Below are positions 55,672 to 64,000 of a stretch of DNA of 64,000 nucleotides, one piece after another; positions within the stretch are counted from its first letter, which is position 1; every line of letters starts with the position of its first letter. Made by a program: the position numbers and the translations under genes. A model generated the notes under the pieces. It was given only the letters and a program-made list of their open reading frames with translations. It made no database searches and was not told where the DNA came from. Source of the DNA: a bacterium (lineage in GTDB: Bacteria > Fidelibacterota > Marinisomatia > Marinisomatales > UBA1611); contig SGYO01000003.1 in assembly GCA_004321745.1 (NCBI GenBank), forward strand, positions 1-64,000, written 5' to 3'.

Positions 55672-56911
55672 TCTTAAAATCACCCATCATTATCAAAATC
55701 AAAAATTTAATAACATTCATGAATTTTTTTGGGGGTTTGGAAGCTCATTTCATACTGTTTATGCTGTCGTTCCTCTTTTTTTGAAAGAGCTAGGAGCCCC
55801 AGAAGTAATTGCGACATCTTCAGCAGGAATATTTTCTATCATAATTGCACTGCCAATGTTAATCATAGCAGCTTTGACTAGAAACATTACTAATACAAAA
55901 AGGCTCGTCATCAGCGTTCACTGCATAATTTTATTTGTGGCTTTTATAATGGGATATGTTTTTACATTTTCTGATATAATTAAAAACCCAAATGCTTGGA
56001 AAATTTACTTTACACTTTTTATCGCTTATGCTCTAGCAATTGGCATAATCATTCCTATTTGGGCTGACTTTTTAGAAAAAACTACAAACAAATCTTTAAG
56101 AGGAAAGTTTTTTGGTGTTGGATTTGCTTTCAATAGTATCGGTGCTCTTACAGGCGGAATTGCTTTAAAAAACATATTAGAAAAAAATATTCAATTCCCT
56201 AGAAATTTTGGTATTGGTTTCATCATTTTATTTTTCAGTTTAGCAATAGGCACCTTTGTTTTTTATTTTTACAAAGAAAAAGGAAATGAGATCAAAAAAA
56301 AGTCCTTAACAGCATTTAAAAAAGAAATAAAAGAGGTCATATTAAAAAGAACAAATTTTCACAGATATCTTTTTTCTAGAATATTTTACTGCGCAACTCT
56401 TCCTGCAATGGGTCTATACGCAGTATATTGCCAAAATAAATTCAACTTTAATATCAGCGAGGTAGGATTATTTACAATACTAAATGTCATTTCTATGGGA
56501 GTCTTTAGCTATGCGTCGGGGCACTTAGGAGATAAATATGGTCATAAAACAAGTATGCTTTTAGCTTATTTATTTCATTTTTTAGCAGTTGTTTCAGCAC
56601 TATTCTCAAAAAACATGTTTATCGTAAATTGTATATTTATTTTCATCGGTGCTGGCCAAGGTGCATTTATGCCATCTGCAATGAATTTAATTTACGATTT
56701 TGCTAAGGATAAAGATAAAAAAACATATATGGCTCTTATAGATTCATTTTTAGCACCATTTGCAATTTTATTTTTGTTAGGAATTGGATTTTTAATAAAT
56801 AAAGGGCAATTCATTCTCTCATTCTATGTAATAGGCGCCTGTTTATTTATTTCTATAGTATTGTTATTATTTTTTGTTAAAGACCCCGGTTATAATAAAT
56901 TACACATTTAA
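55664..56911 (+). CDS. Major facilitator superfamily transporter
   Basis: 415 residues, 12 TM helices. The N-terminal region reads FFWGFGSSFHTVYAVVPLFLKELGAPEV, a pattern of MFS carriers, and ASGHLGDKYGHKTSML between helices 8 and 9 is the GxLxDRxGRR-type loop. Starting at 55580 would add 28 residues out of the other gene; the ATG at 55664 overlaps the EamA stop (ATGAGTGA) and is the natural start. The substrate is unknown. Confidence 0.87.
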   Translation: MSDLKITHHYQNQKFNNIHEFFWGFGSSFHTVYAVVPLFLKELGAPEVIATSSAGIFSIIIALPMLIIAALTRNITNTKRLVISVHCIILFVAFIMGYVFTFSDIIKNPNAWKIYFTLFIAYALAIGIIIPIWADFLEKTTNKSLRGKFFGVGFAFNSIGALTGGIALKNILEKNIQFPRNFGIGFIILFFSLAIGTFVFYFYKEKGNEIKKKSLTAFKKEIKEVILKRTNFHRYLFSRIFYCATLPAMGLYAVYCQNKFNFNISEVGLFTILNVISMGVFSYASGHLGDKYGHKTSMLLAYLFHFLAVVSALFSKNMFIVNCIFIFIGAGQGAFMPSAMNLIYDFAKDKDKKTYMALIDSFLAPFAILFLLGIGFLINKGQFILSFYVIGACLFISIVLLLFFVKDPGYNKLHI

Positions 56912-56967
56912 TTGATTTTCTTCTTGATTTTAGAATGCATGAACTTCAATATTAAGAGCTTATAATT

Positions 56968-57354
56968 ATGAATTTATATAAACAATATCTTAAACAAGGT
57001 ATAATAGCGCTAGCATTAATTTCGATATATGCTTGCGAAAAAGATCCAGAACAACACCTTGAACTTGGTAATTGGTACCTTCAAAAAGGACTTATTGACG
57101 ATGCTATTACAGAATATCGTGAAGTAAGTAGATTACTGCCACCAGATCATAGCAAATTAGACAGAGAACAATTTAAAATTTTAGGAACAGCCCACTTTAA
57201 ATTGGCACTTTCTTACACAAAAAAAGGATGGTGGGAATACGCACTTAGAGAAGCAGAAAATAGTTTTGATTTATCTCCTTCTCCAGATACTCATGAGCTA
57301 GTAGAATTAATTAAAGAAAAAATACAACTTCAAAGTAAGAAGAGTTCTTCTTAA
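56968..57354 (+). CDS. Small TPR lipoprotein
   Basis: 128 residues. A lipobox (ALISIYAC, Cys near residue 23) makes it a lipoprotein. Two TPR-like units follow: EQHLELGNWYLQKGLIDDAITEYREVSRLLPP and AHFKLALSYTKKGWWEYALREAENSFDLSP. It ends in a Lys/Ser tail. The role is unknown; lipoproteins with TPR often assist envelope assembly. 56 nt after the MFS gene, and 9 nt from the convergent enoyl-reductase stop. Confidence 0.75.
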   Translation: MNLYKQYLKQGIIALALISIYACEKDPEQHLELGNWYLQKGLIDDAITEYREVSRLLPPDHSKLDREQFKILGTAHFKLALSYTKKGWWEYALREAENSFDLSPSPDTHELVELIKEKIQLQSKKSSS

Positions 57355-57363
57355 AATTTTTAT

Positions 57364-58146
57364 TTAAAACGAGCCCGATCTGTGCTCACCTCCATCACAG
57401 TATATAATTGAGCAATTTATAAAATCAGCTTCTGGTTCCATCAATAACTTAACAGCATTAGCTACATCATTAGGTGTAGTTGTGCGACGCATAGGGTTTC
57501 TTTTCTTTGTATTTTCAACCCATGTCTCCCATCTATCTGTTATTTTTGTTAATGCACGAGTAGGTGTTATGCCTGCCTGAATAGAATTAGCTGTAATACC
57601 AAATTCACCTAACTCCCATCCAATCTGCCTAATTATTGCTTCCATAGCAACTTTAGCAACACTTACAGGGCCATACCCTTCCATCGCAAGATAATTCCCT
57701 TCGCTAGTTAACCCTATAATTCTAGAGCCATTAGAAAGCAGTTTTTGATTAAATAGTTTTTGCGTCCAGTAAAGTAACGAACTACCCATAACATGTACTG
57801 TCATATCCATTTGACGTTGCGTAACCGGTTTGTCTCCAAAAAAATTTGTTGTTGTGCCAAAAGCAATAGAATGCAATAATAATTTTAAGTGACCATCTCC
57901 AACTATCTCTTTTATTTCTGGAATATATTTTTCCATAGTTTCTTCAGATGCAGCATTTGTATTCCAATAGTGGCACATACCCCCATTTAATTCACTTACT
58001 TTGGAAATTGTTTTTTCTGCCTCTTTTTTTGTCTGACCTCGATCAAAATGAAAACCAAGTATTCCGTAACCTTTTTCAGCTAAGCTAATTGCGGTTGCTC
58101 CACCATGACCGGTTGATGCGCCTAATATCAAAGCCCATTTAGACAT
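57364..58146 (-). CDS. Enoyl-ACP reductase-like SDR (FabI/FabL type)
   Basis: 260-residue Rossmann-fold reductase. N-terminal LILGASTGHGGATAISLAEKGYG carries the nucleotide loop, LLLHSIAFGT is typical of enoyl reductases, and the catalytic Tyr-x6-Lys reads YGPVSVAK, the spacing of FabI and FabL. GITANSIQAGITPTRA and IIYCDGGEHRSG complete the fold. It is probably an enoyl-ACP reductase finishing fatty-acid elongation; NADPH or NADH use cannot be decided. A strong GGAGG site precedes the start. Divergent from fabA across 128 nt. Confidence 0.82.
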   Translation of the reverse strand: MSKWALILGASTGHGGATAISLAEKGYGILGFHFDRGQTKKEAEKTISKVSELNGGMCHYWNTNAASEETMEKYIPEIKEIVGDGHLKLLLHSIAFGTTTNFFGDKPVTQRQMDMTVHVMGSSLLYWTQKLFNQKLLSNGSRIIGLTSEGNYLAMEGYGPVSVAKVAMEAIIRQIGWELGEFGITANSIQAGITPTRALTKITDRWETWVENTKKRNPMRRTTTPNDVANAVKLLMEPEADFINCSIIYCDGGEHRSGSF

Positions 58147-58274
58147 ATATCCTCCAAATTTTTATCATATAAATTACCAAAATTTCAATTACTAAATAGA
58201 TTCAAATGCTTAATTCATAAATAAGTAATAATTTATTTAACTAAATGAACTCGCAATAAAAGGAAAATAACCAT

Positions 58275-58820
58275 ATGAGTCAGAAAAATTCATTTAATAA
58301 ACAAGAGCTATTATCTATGGCAAATGGAGATATGTTTGGTCAAGATAATGCCAAACTTCCTCTTGAACCCATGTTGATGATTGACAGAATTCTAAATATT
58401 AGCAAAGAAGGTGGAGCATATGATAAAGGCTCAATCCTAGCTGAAATGGATATCACTGAGGAATTATGGTTTTTTCATTGTCACTTCAAAGGAGACCCGG
58501 TAATGCCTGGCTGCTTAGGCCTTGATGGAATGTGGCAATTAGTAGGGTTCTTCCTCACTTGGAGTGGAGCAATTGGCAAAGGAAGAGCGTTAGGTGTTGG
58601 TGATGTAAAATTCCGTGGCCAAGTAAGACCATATCATAAAAAAATAATTTATAATGTTAGCATTAAAAAATTAATTACAAGATCTAAATCGATGATATGG
58701 GCTGATGCTGAAATGCAGGCTGATGATAAAAAAATCTATACAGCAAAAAATCTTCAAGTTGGAATCTTTGATAATTTAGTTTACGACTTCGGCAAAGATC
58801 CATCGCTAGATTCTTTTTAA
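58275..58820 (+). CDS. fabA: 3-hydroxydecanoyl-ACP dehydratase/isomerase
   Basis: 181 residues of the hot-dog dehydratase family. The block FFHCHFKGDPVMPGCLGLDGMWQLVGFFLTW carries the catalytic His and Asp, and the GRALGVGDVKFRGQVRPYHKK segment is diagnostic of FabA rather than FabZ. FabA also isomerises the trans-2 product to the cis-3 form, which starts unsaturated fatty acids. A GGAAAATAACC site precedes the ATG. It is divergent from the enoyl-reductase gene and its stop is directly followed by the ychF ATG. Confidence 0.93.
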   Translation: MSQKNSFNKQELLSMANGDMFGQDNAKLPLEPMLMIDRILNISKEGGAYDKGSILAEMDITEELWFFHCHFKGDPVMPGCLGLDGMWQLVGFFLTWSGAIGKGRALGVGDVKFRGQVRPYHKKIIYNVSIKKLITRSKSMIWADAEMQADDKKIYTAKNLQVGIFDNLVYDFGKDPSLDSF

Positions 58821-59921
58821 ATGTCATTACAATGTGGTATAGTAGGACTTCCTAATGTTGGCAAGTCAACCCTGTTTAATGCGCTAACAAAATCAAATGC
58901 TCCAGCTGAAAACTTCCCTTTTTGTACAATAGACCCTCATGTGGGCATCGTTAATCTTCCAGATGAAAGATTAAAAAAACTTAAAGACATATATAATCCT
59001 GAGAAAGTAATTCCAGCAACAGTTGAGTTCATAGATATTGCAGGATTAGTTCAAGGAGCAAATAAGGGTGAAGGATTAGGAAACAAATTCTTAGGCCAAA
59101 TAAGAGAGACATCTGCAATCATTCACGTTGTAAGATGTTTTGATGATTCAGGTATTGTACATGTTAATGGGTCTGTTGATCCTGTAAGAGATGCTGAGAT
59201 AATTGAAACAGAATTATTACTTTCAGATTTAGATTCGCTCGAAAGAAAATTTGATAAGACAAAACGTTTAGCAAAGAATGGAGATAAAAAATTAAAATTT
59301 GAAGCAGAGCTTCTTGAAAAACTAGTTAATCACTGCGGTGAGGGATTTTGGGCAAATAGCCTAGAGTATAACGCTGAAGAGGTAGAGGTATTGAAGACAT
59401 TTCATCTTTTAACAAATAAGCCAATTCTGTACGTAGCGAACATTAGTGAAGAAGACATTGCTAATGATAATACCAATAAAAATCTAGAAGCATTAATTAA
59501 TTATGCATCTTCAAAAAATAGTAGCGTTGTAAAAGTTTGTGCCTCTATAGAACAAGAAATATCAACACTGTCTAGAAAAGAAGAAAAACTTTTTCTGGCA
59601 GAATATAATTTAAATGAATCAGGATTGAATAAAATTGTAAAAACTAGCTTCGACCTGTTAGGCCTTCAGACCTATTTTACAGGTGGACCATCAGAAGTAA
59701 GAGCCTGGACAATACGGAAAGGCTATACTGCTAAACAATCAGCTGGCGTAATCCATAGTGATTTTGAAAGAGGATTTATCAAAGCCGAAGTATTCAGTTA
59801 TGACGATCTAATATTGCATGGATCAGAAACTGCACTATCAAATTTGGGATTATCAAGAACAGAAGGTAAAGACTACATTGTAAAAGATGGCGATTGTATC
59901 TTTTTCAAATTCAATGTATAG
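58821..59921 (+). CDS. ychF: Redox-regulated ATPase/GTPase YchF (OLA1 family)
   Basis: 366 residues. G1 GLPNVGKSTLFNAL near residue 8, the switch FPFCTIDPHVGIVNLPD, G3 DIAGLVQGANKGEGLGNKFL, and a C-terminal TGS domain ending IRKGYTAKQSAGVIHSDFERGFIKAEVFSYDDL. The NKxD motif is replaced by a variant, as in YchF proteins that prefer ATP. It binds ribosomes and responds to oxidative stress. It starts immediately after the fabA stop. Confidence 0.95.
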   Translation: MSLQCGIVGLPNVGKSTLFNALTKSNAPAENFPFCTIDPHVGIVNLPDERLKKLKDIYNPEKVIPATVEFIDIAGLVQGANKGEGLGNKFLGQIRETSAIIHVVRCFDDSGIVHVNGSVDPVRDAEIIETELLLSDLDSLERKFDKTKRLAKNGDKKLKFEAELLEKLVNHCGEGFWANSLEYNAEEVEVLKTFHLLTNKPILYVANISEEDIANDNTNKNLEALINYASSKNSSVVKVCASIEQEISTLSRKEEKLFLAEYNLNESGLNKIVKTSFDLLGLQTYFTGGPSEVRAWTIRKGYTAKQSAGVIHSDFERGFIKAEVFSYDDLILHGSETALSNLGLSRTEGKDYIVKDGDCIFFKFNV

Positions 59922-59939
59922 AAATATCTATGTAGTAAA

Positions 59940-60581
59940 CTACTCTTCGTAGTCGTCTTCATAATCGTCTTCATAATCGTCCTCATCATAATAATACTCA
60001 GGCGGGTAAGCATACACGTAAGGATTATTATATTGATGAGTAGCTGCTTCTTGGGCAAGACCCTTAGCTTTAGCTGTGGTATCTTCCTTATCTTGGGAAT
60101 TCGCTTCTTGTTTTACAACAATAACTCTAGGGTCAGAAGAACTAGAACTTTGACCTTCGTTTTTTAAAGCATCCTCAACCCATTTTTTTTCCTGAACATT
60201 CAAATCATATGATGGATTAGTTTGTTGAATGATAGGCTGCCCCCTAAAAAGCATACCAGTAAGGACAGAAAAAAATAAAATAACTAAAGCAAAAAGTGAA
60301 CCTTCAGATACGAATTCTACCCCTCCCCACATATTTTGAGAAACACCAAAACCCATGAAGACTCCTATTGATAACAGGACACCAAAAAAGATGATCAGAT
60401 TTCCAAGATTAGATGGAGGTGAAGACTCCATTACAACCATATACAAGAACCAAACAAGAATACCTGCTATAGCAATGACAATACTAATTAAATATTCACC
60501 GAGAATTAGAGCAGTAAAAAACCCTATAATAGCCCCAAAAGGTATAATATACCCAACCCCGGATTTAACATCGTTTTTCAT
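59940..60581 (-). CDS. Membrane protein of unknown function with acidic Asp/Tyr/Glu tail
   Basis: 213 residues. Four to five hydrophobic helices occupy residues about 8-115 (YIIPFGAIIGFFTALILGEYLI, IVIAIAGILVWFLYMVV, LGNLIIFFGVLLSIGVFMGFG, EGSLFALVILFFSVLTGMLF). A soluble linker of about 80 residues ends in a Tyr/Asp/Glu repeat tail made of DDYE units. No family recognised. It is convergent with ychF (18 nt) and divergent from the dehydrogenase gene. Confidence 0.6.
   Translation of the reverse strand: MKNDVKSGVGYIIPFGAIIGFFTALILGEYLISIVIAIAGILVWFLYMVVMESSPPSNLGNLIIFFGVLLSIGVFMGFGVSQNMWGGVEFVSEGSLFALVILFFSVLTGMLFRGQPIIQQTNPSYDLNVQEKKWVEDALKNEGQSSSSSDPRVIVVKQEANSQDKEDTTAKAKGLAQEAATHQYNNPYVYAYPPEYYYDEDDYEDDYEDDYEE
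59953..59988. repeat. 12-bp tandem repeat coding the acidic tail
   Basis: TCGTCTTCATAA occurs at 59953-59964 and 59965-59976 with a diverged third copy TCGTCCTCATCA (59977-59988). Read on the minus strand it codes the DDYE units of the membrane protein tail. The length is a multiple of three, so unit gain or loss would not break the frame. Confidence 0.8.
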
Positions 60582-60731
60582 AACGAAACTCCGATTTTAC
60601 CTACGAATTACATCTAAAATTGATTTATTTAAACACTAAATGCAAGTTTTTTTACTCAATAATTTCTGTAGAGATTTCACTAATTAATCAACAATTTTAT
60701 ATATATTAAAATCAAAAAAATATTAAATCTT

Positions 60732-61724
60732 ATGAGTTCACAAAAGATAAGCATTGGGGTAATAGGTGTAGGCCACCTTGGACAGCATCATGTTAAACAT
60801 TATAGTAATATGAATAATATAAACCTATTAGGTGTGTATGATAGTGACTCTGTTCGAGGTAAAATAATAGCAAATACCTATGATACAAAATATTTTGAAG
60901 AAGCAAATGAATTGATGCAAAAATGCGATGCAATATCAATAGTAACTCCAACCAAGTCTCATTATGATGTAGCAAATTCAGCAATATCTAATTTTAATTG
61001 CAATGTGTTTATTGAAAAACCTATTACTGAAACAATCATACAAGCTGATGAATTAATTGAAGAAGCAAAAAAGAGAGGGTTAATAATCCAGGTTGGTCAT
61101 ATTGAAAGATTAAACCCTGCGCTTAGAGTATTAGATAATTATAATCTAAATCCAAAATTTATAGATATTCAAAGACTTGCACCATACACTGTAAGGGGGA
61201 CTGATGTCCCAGTTGTTCTTGATCTAATGATCCATGACATTGATATACTATTATCCTTAGTAAAATCAAAGGTGAAAAGTATTCATGCAAGTGGAGTTTC
61301 AATTTTAACTAATTCTGTAGATATTGCTCATGCAAGAATACGATTTGAAAATGGAACTGTATCTAGTATTACTTCTAGTAGGGTTGCAAAAGATAAAGTT
61401 AGAAAAATTAAAATTTTTCAAGAAAATTTGTATTCAACAATAGACTTATTATTATCTCAAACAGAAATATATAACATAACAAAAGATAAACATCTAATTG
61501 AAAATGCATTGCATATTGAACCATTCCCAGAAAAAAATGATAATAAATATATCATTTACGAAAAACCAGAAATTGACGAATATGATCCCTTACGCGCAGA
61601 GCTTGATAACTTTGTAAACTCGATACTAAAGAAAGAAAAACCCATTGTCGATGGTATTGCAGCCCGAAATGCTTTAAATGTAGTAATTAAAATTAATGAT
61701 ATGATCCTTAAGGATTTAAATTAA
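60732..61724 (+). CDS. Gfo/Idh/MocA-family NAD(P)-dependent sugar dehydrogenase (possible GnnA-type)
   Basis: 330 residues. The Rossmann motif is IGVIGVGHLGQHHVKHY; the catalytic block CNVFIEKPITETIIQADELI has the EKP motif, and DVPVVLDLMIHDIDILL carries the conserved acidic/His site. It stands three genes before the DUF374 acyltransferase and two before lpxB. In some bacteria a Gfo/Idh dehydrogenase (GnnA) oxidises UDP-GlcNAc for GlcN3N-type lipid A. No GnnB-like aminotransferase lies in the window, so this is only an inference. The next gene overlaps its stop by one base. Confidence 0.82.
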   Translation: MSSQKISIGVIGVGHLGQHHVKHYSNMNNINLLGVYDSDSVRGKIIANTYDTKYFEEANELMQKCDAISIVTPTKSHYDVANSAISNFNCNVFIEKPITETIIQADELIEEAKKRGLIIQVGHIERLNPALRVLDNYNLNPKFIDIQRLAPYTVRGTDVPVVLDLMIHDIDILLSLVKSKVKSIHASGVSILTNSVDIAHARIRFENGTVSSITSSRVAKDKVRKIKIFQENLYSTIDLLLSQTEIYNITKDKHLIENALHIEPFPEKNDNKYIIYEKPEIDEYDPLRAELDNFVNSILKKEKPIVDGIAARNALNVVIKINDMILKDLN

Positions 61725-62317
61725 TGGATATAAGAAACATATTTTTCAAATTTAGAAGCTATACACCAATACCAATAGCTTTAGCAATCATTTATAACAG
61801 CCAACCAATACTCCCTTTTAACGTATCAGGAATTTTACTAATAGCTGTTGGGGAAGTGATTAGAATAAATGCTGTTCGCTATGCTGGTGGAGCCACTAGA
61901 ACTAGAAATGTAGGCGCCCCTTCTTTATGCACCTCAGGGCCCTATTCTTACACAAGAAACCCCCTCTACTGGGGGAATATAATTATTTATGCTGGTGTGG
62001 CATTTCTTGGGGGAGGACAATGGATGTGGCACCTTGTTACAATAATTATAATCTTTTTCTTAGTTCAATATTATTTCATCATATCTTTAGAGGAAGAAAT
62101 ACTCAAATTAAAATTTGGAGAGGAATATGAATCATATATTGAAAATGTTCCCAAACTTTTACCAAAACTTACACCTTGGGATAGCGGCAATAAAATTGAA
62201 CCTCAAAACTTATATAAAACACTAAAAATAGAGAAACGAACTCTTCAAAACATTTTGTTAATTTTGATATTAATATTATTTAAAACTCAGATTATTTCTC
62301 TATTTAACTTTTTATGA
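61724..62317 (+). CDS. Isoprenylcysteine carboxyl methyltransferase-like membrane protein
   Basis: 197 residues with four to five TM helices. The core TSGPYSYTRNPLYWGNIIIYAGVAFLG, then LEEEILKLKFGEEYESYIENVPKLLPKL, is the family pattern (RNPLY and the E-x-L-x-x-x-FG-x-x-Y motif of ICMT/PEMT-type enzymes) that binds SAM at the membrane. The acceptor is unknown; lipid or quinone head groups are possible. It is co-transcribed with lpxB (4-nt overlap). Confidence 0.8.
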   Translation: MDIRNIFFKFRSYTPIPIALAIIYNSQPILPFNVSGILLIAVGEVIRINAVRYAGGATRTRNVGAPSLCTSGPYSYTRNPLYWGNIIIYAGVAFLGGGQWMWHLVTIIIIFFLVQYYFIISLEEEILKLKFGEEYESYIENVPKLLPKLTPWDSGNKIEPQNLYKTLKIEKRTLQNILLILILILFKTQIISLFNFL

Positions 62318-63444
62318 GTGATAAAATTAGTACTTTCTTTATCTCTGTCGGCGAGCCTTCTGGGGATGTCCATGCAGCAAAATTAGTATTATCATTAAAA
62401 AAAATTTCTCCAAAGATAAAATTCATTGGAAATGGGGGAGACAAAATGATAGAGGCGGGTGTAGATGTAAAAAACCATATCGACACCATGTCAGTAATGG
62501 GTTTTGTAGAAGTATTAAAAAACTACAAAAGTCTATCTAAAATTTTAAATAATACAATTTCTGAAATTAAAATTTCTAAACCTGACAAAATACTACTTGT
62601 TGATTATCCGGGATTTAATTTGCGTTTAGTAAAAAAGATAAAAAATTTAAATATCCCTATTACTTATTTCATCCTGCCCCAAACATGGGCCTGGAAAGAA
62701 AATCGAATCTTTTTTATGAAAGAAACAATTTCAAATTTTATATCTATTTTCCCATTTGAAACTAATTGGTATAAATCGAGAGGATTGAAAACATACTATC
62801 CAGGACATCCTTTTTTAGATGATGACTATAAGCAAGATAAGGATAAATTTTTCCTTAAAAAACACAATTTAAAAAATAATGATTCGTTATTAGTTCTACT
62901 TCCAGGTAGTAGGCAGCAAGAAATAGATAATCATTGGCCTGTTTTTTTAGAAACCATCTTTTTATTGAAAAAAAAATTACCCTCACTAAGATTTTGCCTT
63001 GTTAAATCTACTAATGTAATTATTAAAAATATTCCAGATTTTTTAATAATTGAATCTTCTGTTACCAATGCACTTAAGCATGGGACTGCGGCAATTAGCA
63101 GCTCTGGTACTGTAAATCTTGAATGTGCCCTAGCAGAAATACCAACTATAGTTTGCTATAAAACCTCATACATTAATTGGATGATTTTCAAAATATTTGG
63201 GAAAGTAAATTTCATATCAATAGTAAATCTAATTTCAGAAGAAAAGATTATACCTGAACTTATTCAAAGTGATATGACTTCAAAAAAAATATTGCCCCCC
63301 TTACTTGAATACCTCTCACCATCATCAAAAAAGCGAAAAGAGACTATAGAAAAATATAAAAAAATAAGAACAAAGTTAGGATCTCCAGGTGTGTTTGATA
63401 GAGCTGCAAAACATATAATATCAGAAAAAGATAATGAAAAATAA
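62314..63444 (+). CDS. lpxB: Lipid-A-disaccharide synthase
   Basis: 376-residue GT-B glycosyltransferase that joins UDP-2,3-diacyl-GlcN and lipid X. N-terminal FFISVGEPSGDVHAAKLVLSL, GNGGDKMIEAGVD, then VDYPGFNLRLVKK, YFILPQTWAWKENRI, LVLLPGSRQQEIDNHWPVF and AAISSSGTVNLECALAEIPTIVCYKTS follow the LpxB order. It shows the organism makes lipid A, hence an outer membrane. Last 11 nt overlap the next ATG. Confidence 0.96.
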   Translation: MSDKISTFFISVGEPSGDVHAAKLVLSLKKISPKIKFIGNGGDKMIEAGVDVKNHIDTMSVMGFVEVLKNYKSLSKILNNTISEIKISKPDKILLVDYPGFNLRLVKKIKNLNIPITYFILPQTWAWKENRIFFMKETISNFISIFPFETNWYKSRGLKTYYPGHPFLDDDYKQDKDKFFLKKHNLKNNDSLLVLLPGSRQQEIDNHWPVFLETIFLLKKKLPSLRFCLVKSTNVIIKNIPDFLIIESSVTNALKHGTAAISSSGTVNLECALAEIPTIVCYKTSYINWMIFKIFGKVNFISIVNLISEEKIIPELIQSDMTSKKILPPLLEYLSPSSKKRKETIEKYKKIRTKLGSPGVFDRAAKHIISEKDNEK

Positions 63445-64000
63445 ATACGATAACTTTTTACTTTCTGTACAAGCAAGCTTGGCAAAGTGGATATTGTATT
63501 TTTTTTATAAAACAAATAAATGGGATGTAAGAGGCTCTAACAATTTCAAACTTCCGTTAAAAAATAAAAAAAGTATTATTTTATCTTGCTGGCATGGACA
63601 ACTATTAACTCCATTTATGCACCTAATGAACAAGAAATTTTATGGCTTGGCAGGGTTAAATAAAGATGGAGAATTGATATCGAGAATAGGAATTAAACTT
63701 GGCTGGAAAATGCTTAGAGGTTCAAGCTCTAAAGGAGGATCTAAAATATTTGTTAAAATAGTTAAAATACTAAGGCAACCTTCTTCTCTCGTTGGTATAA
63801 CGCCTGATGGCCCCAAAGGACCAGAAAGAATCCCTAAACCAGGTGTTATAAAAGCAGCTCAAAAAACGGGGGCATTAATAATTCCTGTTTCTGCAATATC
63901 TACAAAAAATTGGCAGTTTACTAATTGGCATACATTTTTTTTAGAAAAACCATTTGGTAAAATTTTTCTCCAATATGGTGAGCCATTGCAGCTTGATCCT
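63434..64000 (+). CDS. DUF374 lysophospholipid/lipid A acyltransferase-like protein, 3' end cut by window edge
   Basis: 189 codons visible; translated directly from the sequence. It starts MKNKYDNFLLSVQASLAKWI, continues with a catalytic HxxxxD-like segment in the CWHGQLLTPFMHL region, and shows LRGSSSKGGSKIFVKIVK, VGITPDGPKGPERIPKPGVIKAA and TGALIIPVSA, the typical DUF374 blocks. Such proteins follow lpxB or kdtA in many genomes and are thought to acylate lipid A precursors. It overlaps lpxB by 11 nt and runs off the window edge. Confidence 0.88.
   Translation, partial: MKNKYDNFLLSVQASLAKWILYFFYKTNKWDVRGSNNFKLPLKNKKSIILSCWHGQLLTPFMHLMNKKFYGLAGLNKDGELISRIGIKLGWKMLRGSSSKGGSKIFVKIVKILRQPSSLVGITPDGPKGPERIPKPGVIKAAQKTGALIIPVSAISTKNWQFTNWHTFFLEKPFGKIFLQYGEPLQLDP

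Noticed and set aside
1-64000. CRISPR arrays, insertion sequences, prophage, integrases, toxin-antitoxin pairs
   Set aside because: No regularly spaced repeats, transposase motifs, phage structural genes or typical small toxin pairs were seen on either strand.

Overview
The window is AT-rich, gene-dense bacterial chromosome with no phage, transposon, CRISPR or plasmid signature. Several signs point to a free-living, probably marine member of the Fibrobacterota-Chlorobiota-Bacteroidota (FCB) group, and 'Candidatus Marinimicrobia' (SAR406) is my best guess. Exported proteins end their signal peptides in -SQ/-AQ. There is a DUF4159/DUF4175 envelope cluster and a YbeY with Asp as third metal ligand. 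There is also a K+-dependent-type membrane pyrophosphatase, lipid A synthesis (lpxB) and a PorV/PorQ-like outer-membrane barrel. Intergenic gaps are tiny and many gene ends overlap, so the genome looks streamlined. The taxonomic call is inference.

Layout. 1-7042 (minus): rsmA (cut by the window edge), tatD, metG, holB, an EnvC-like LytM protein and a large exported TPR/beta-barrel-like protein. 7118-14723 (plus): DUF4159, DUF4175, an exported TPR protein, a secreted amidotransferase-like protein and YjbQ. 14720-19348 (minus): mazG, ybeY, a 7TM-HD phosphodiesterase, the RNase P RNA (rnpB) and a coiled-coil/zinc-ribbon protein. 19530-26518: gcvP and a DUF3050 protein (plus), mtaB (minus), then a PAS-UbiA fusion and a CADD-like protein (plus). 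26532-34910: a small DRR-repeat protein, a TerB-like protein, a 4-TM protein, a cNMP-binding protein beside an MthK-like K+ channel, a sodium:solute symporter, bleomycin-hydrolase-like PepC and DoxX. 34918-37104 (minus): plsC, mutY, marR. 37142-54140 (minus): a long housekeeping run made of a lipase, an OM barrel, priA, rplI-rpsR-rpsF, hppA, pth, rplY, prs, tRNA-Gln, ispE-ispF-ispD, queA, ruvB and uvrA. 54217-64000 (mostly plus): yqgE, two transporters, a TPR lipoprotein, an enoyl reductase (minus) divergent from fabA, ychF, an acidic-tailed membrane protein (minus), a Gfo/Idh/MocA dehydrogenase, an ICMT-like protein, lpxB and a truncated DUF374 acyltransferase.

Most interesting points: (1) a heme-oxygenase-fold protein that keeps all six metal ligands of chlamydial CADD, and also the Tyr and Lys reported to be consumed in its self-sacrificing p-aminobenzoate synthesis; (2) directly upstream of it, a PAS domain fused to a MenA-like UbiA prenyltransferase; (3) an MthK-like K+ channel whose cyclic-nucleotide-binding module is a separate gene 4 nt downstream; (4) rnpB squeezed between two co-directional protein genes with almost no spacer; (5) an uncharacterised secreted/envelope cluster (7118-14290) in which two amidotransferase-fold-like proteins flank a giant coiled-coil membrane protein and a TPR protein.
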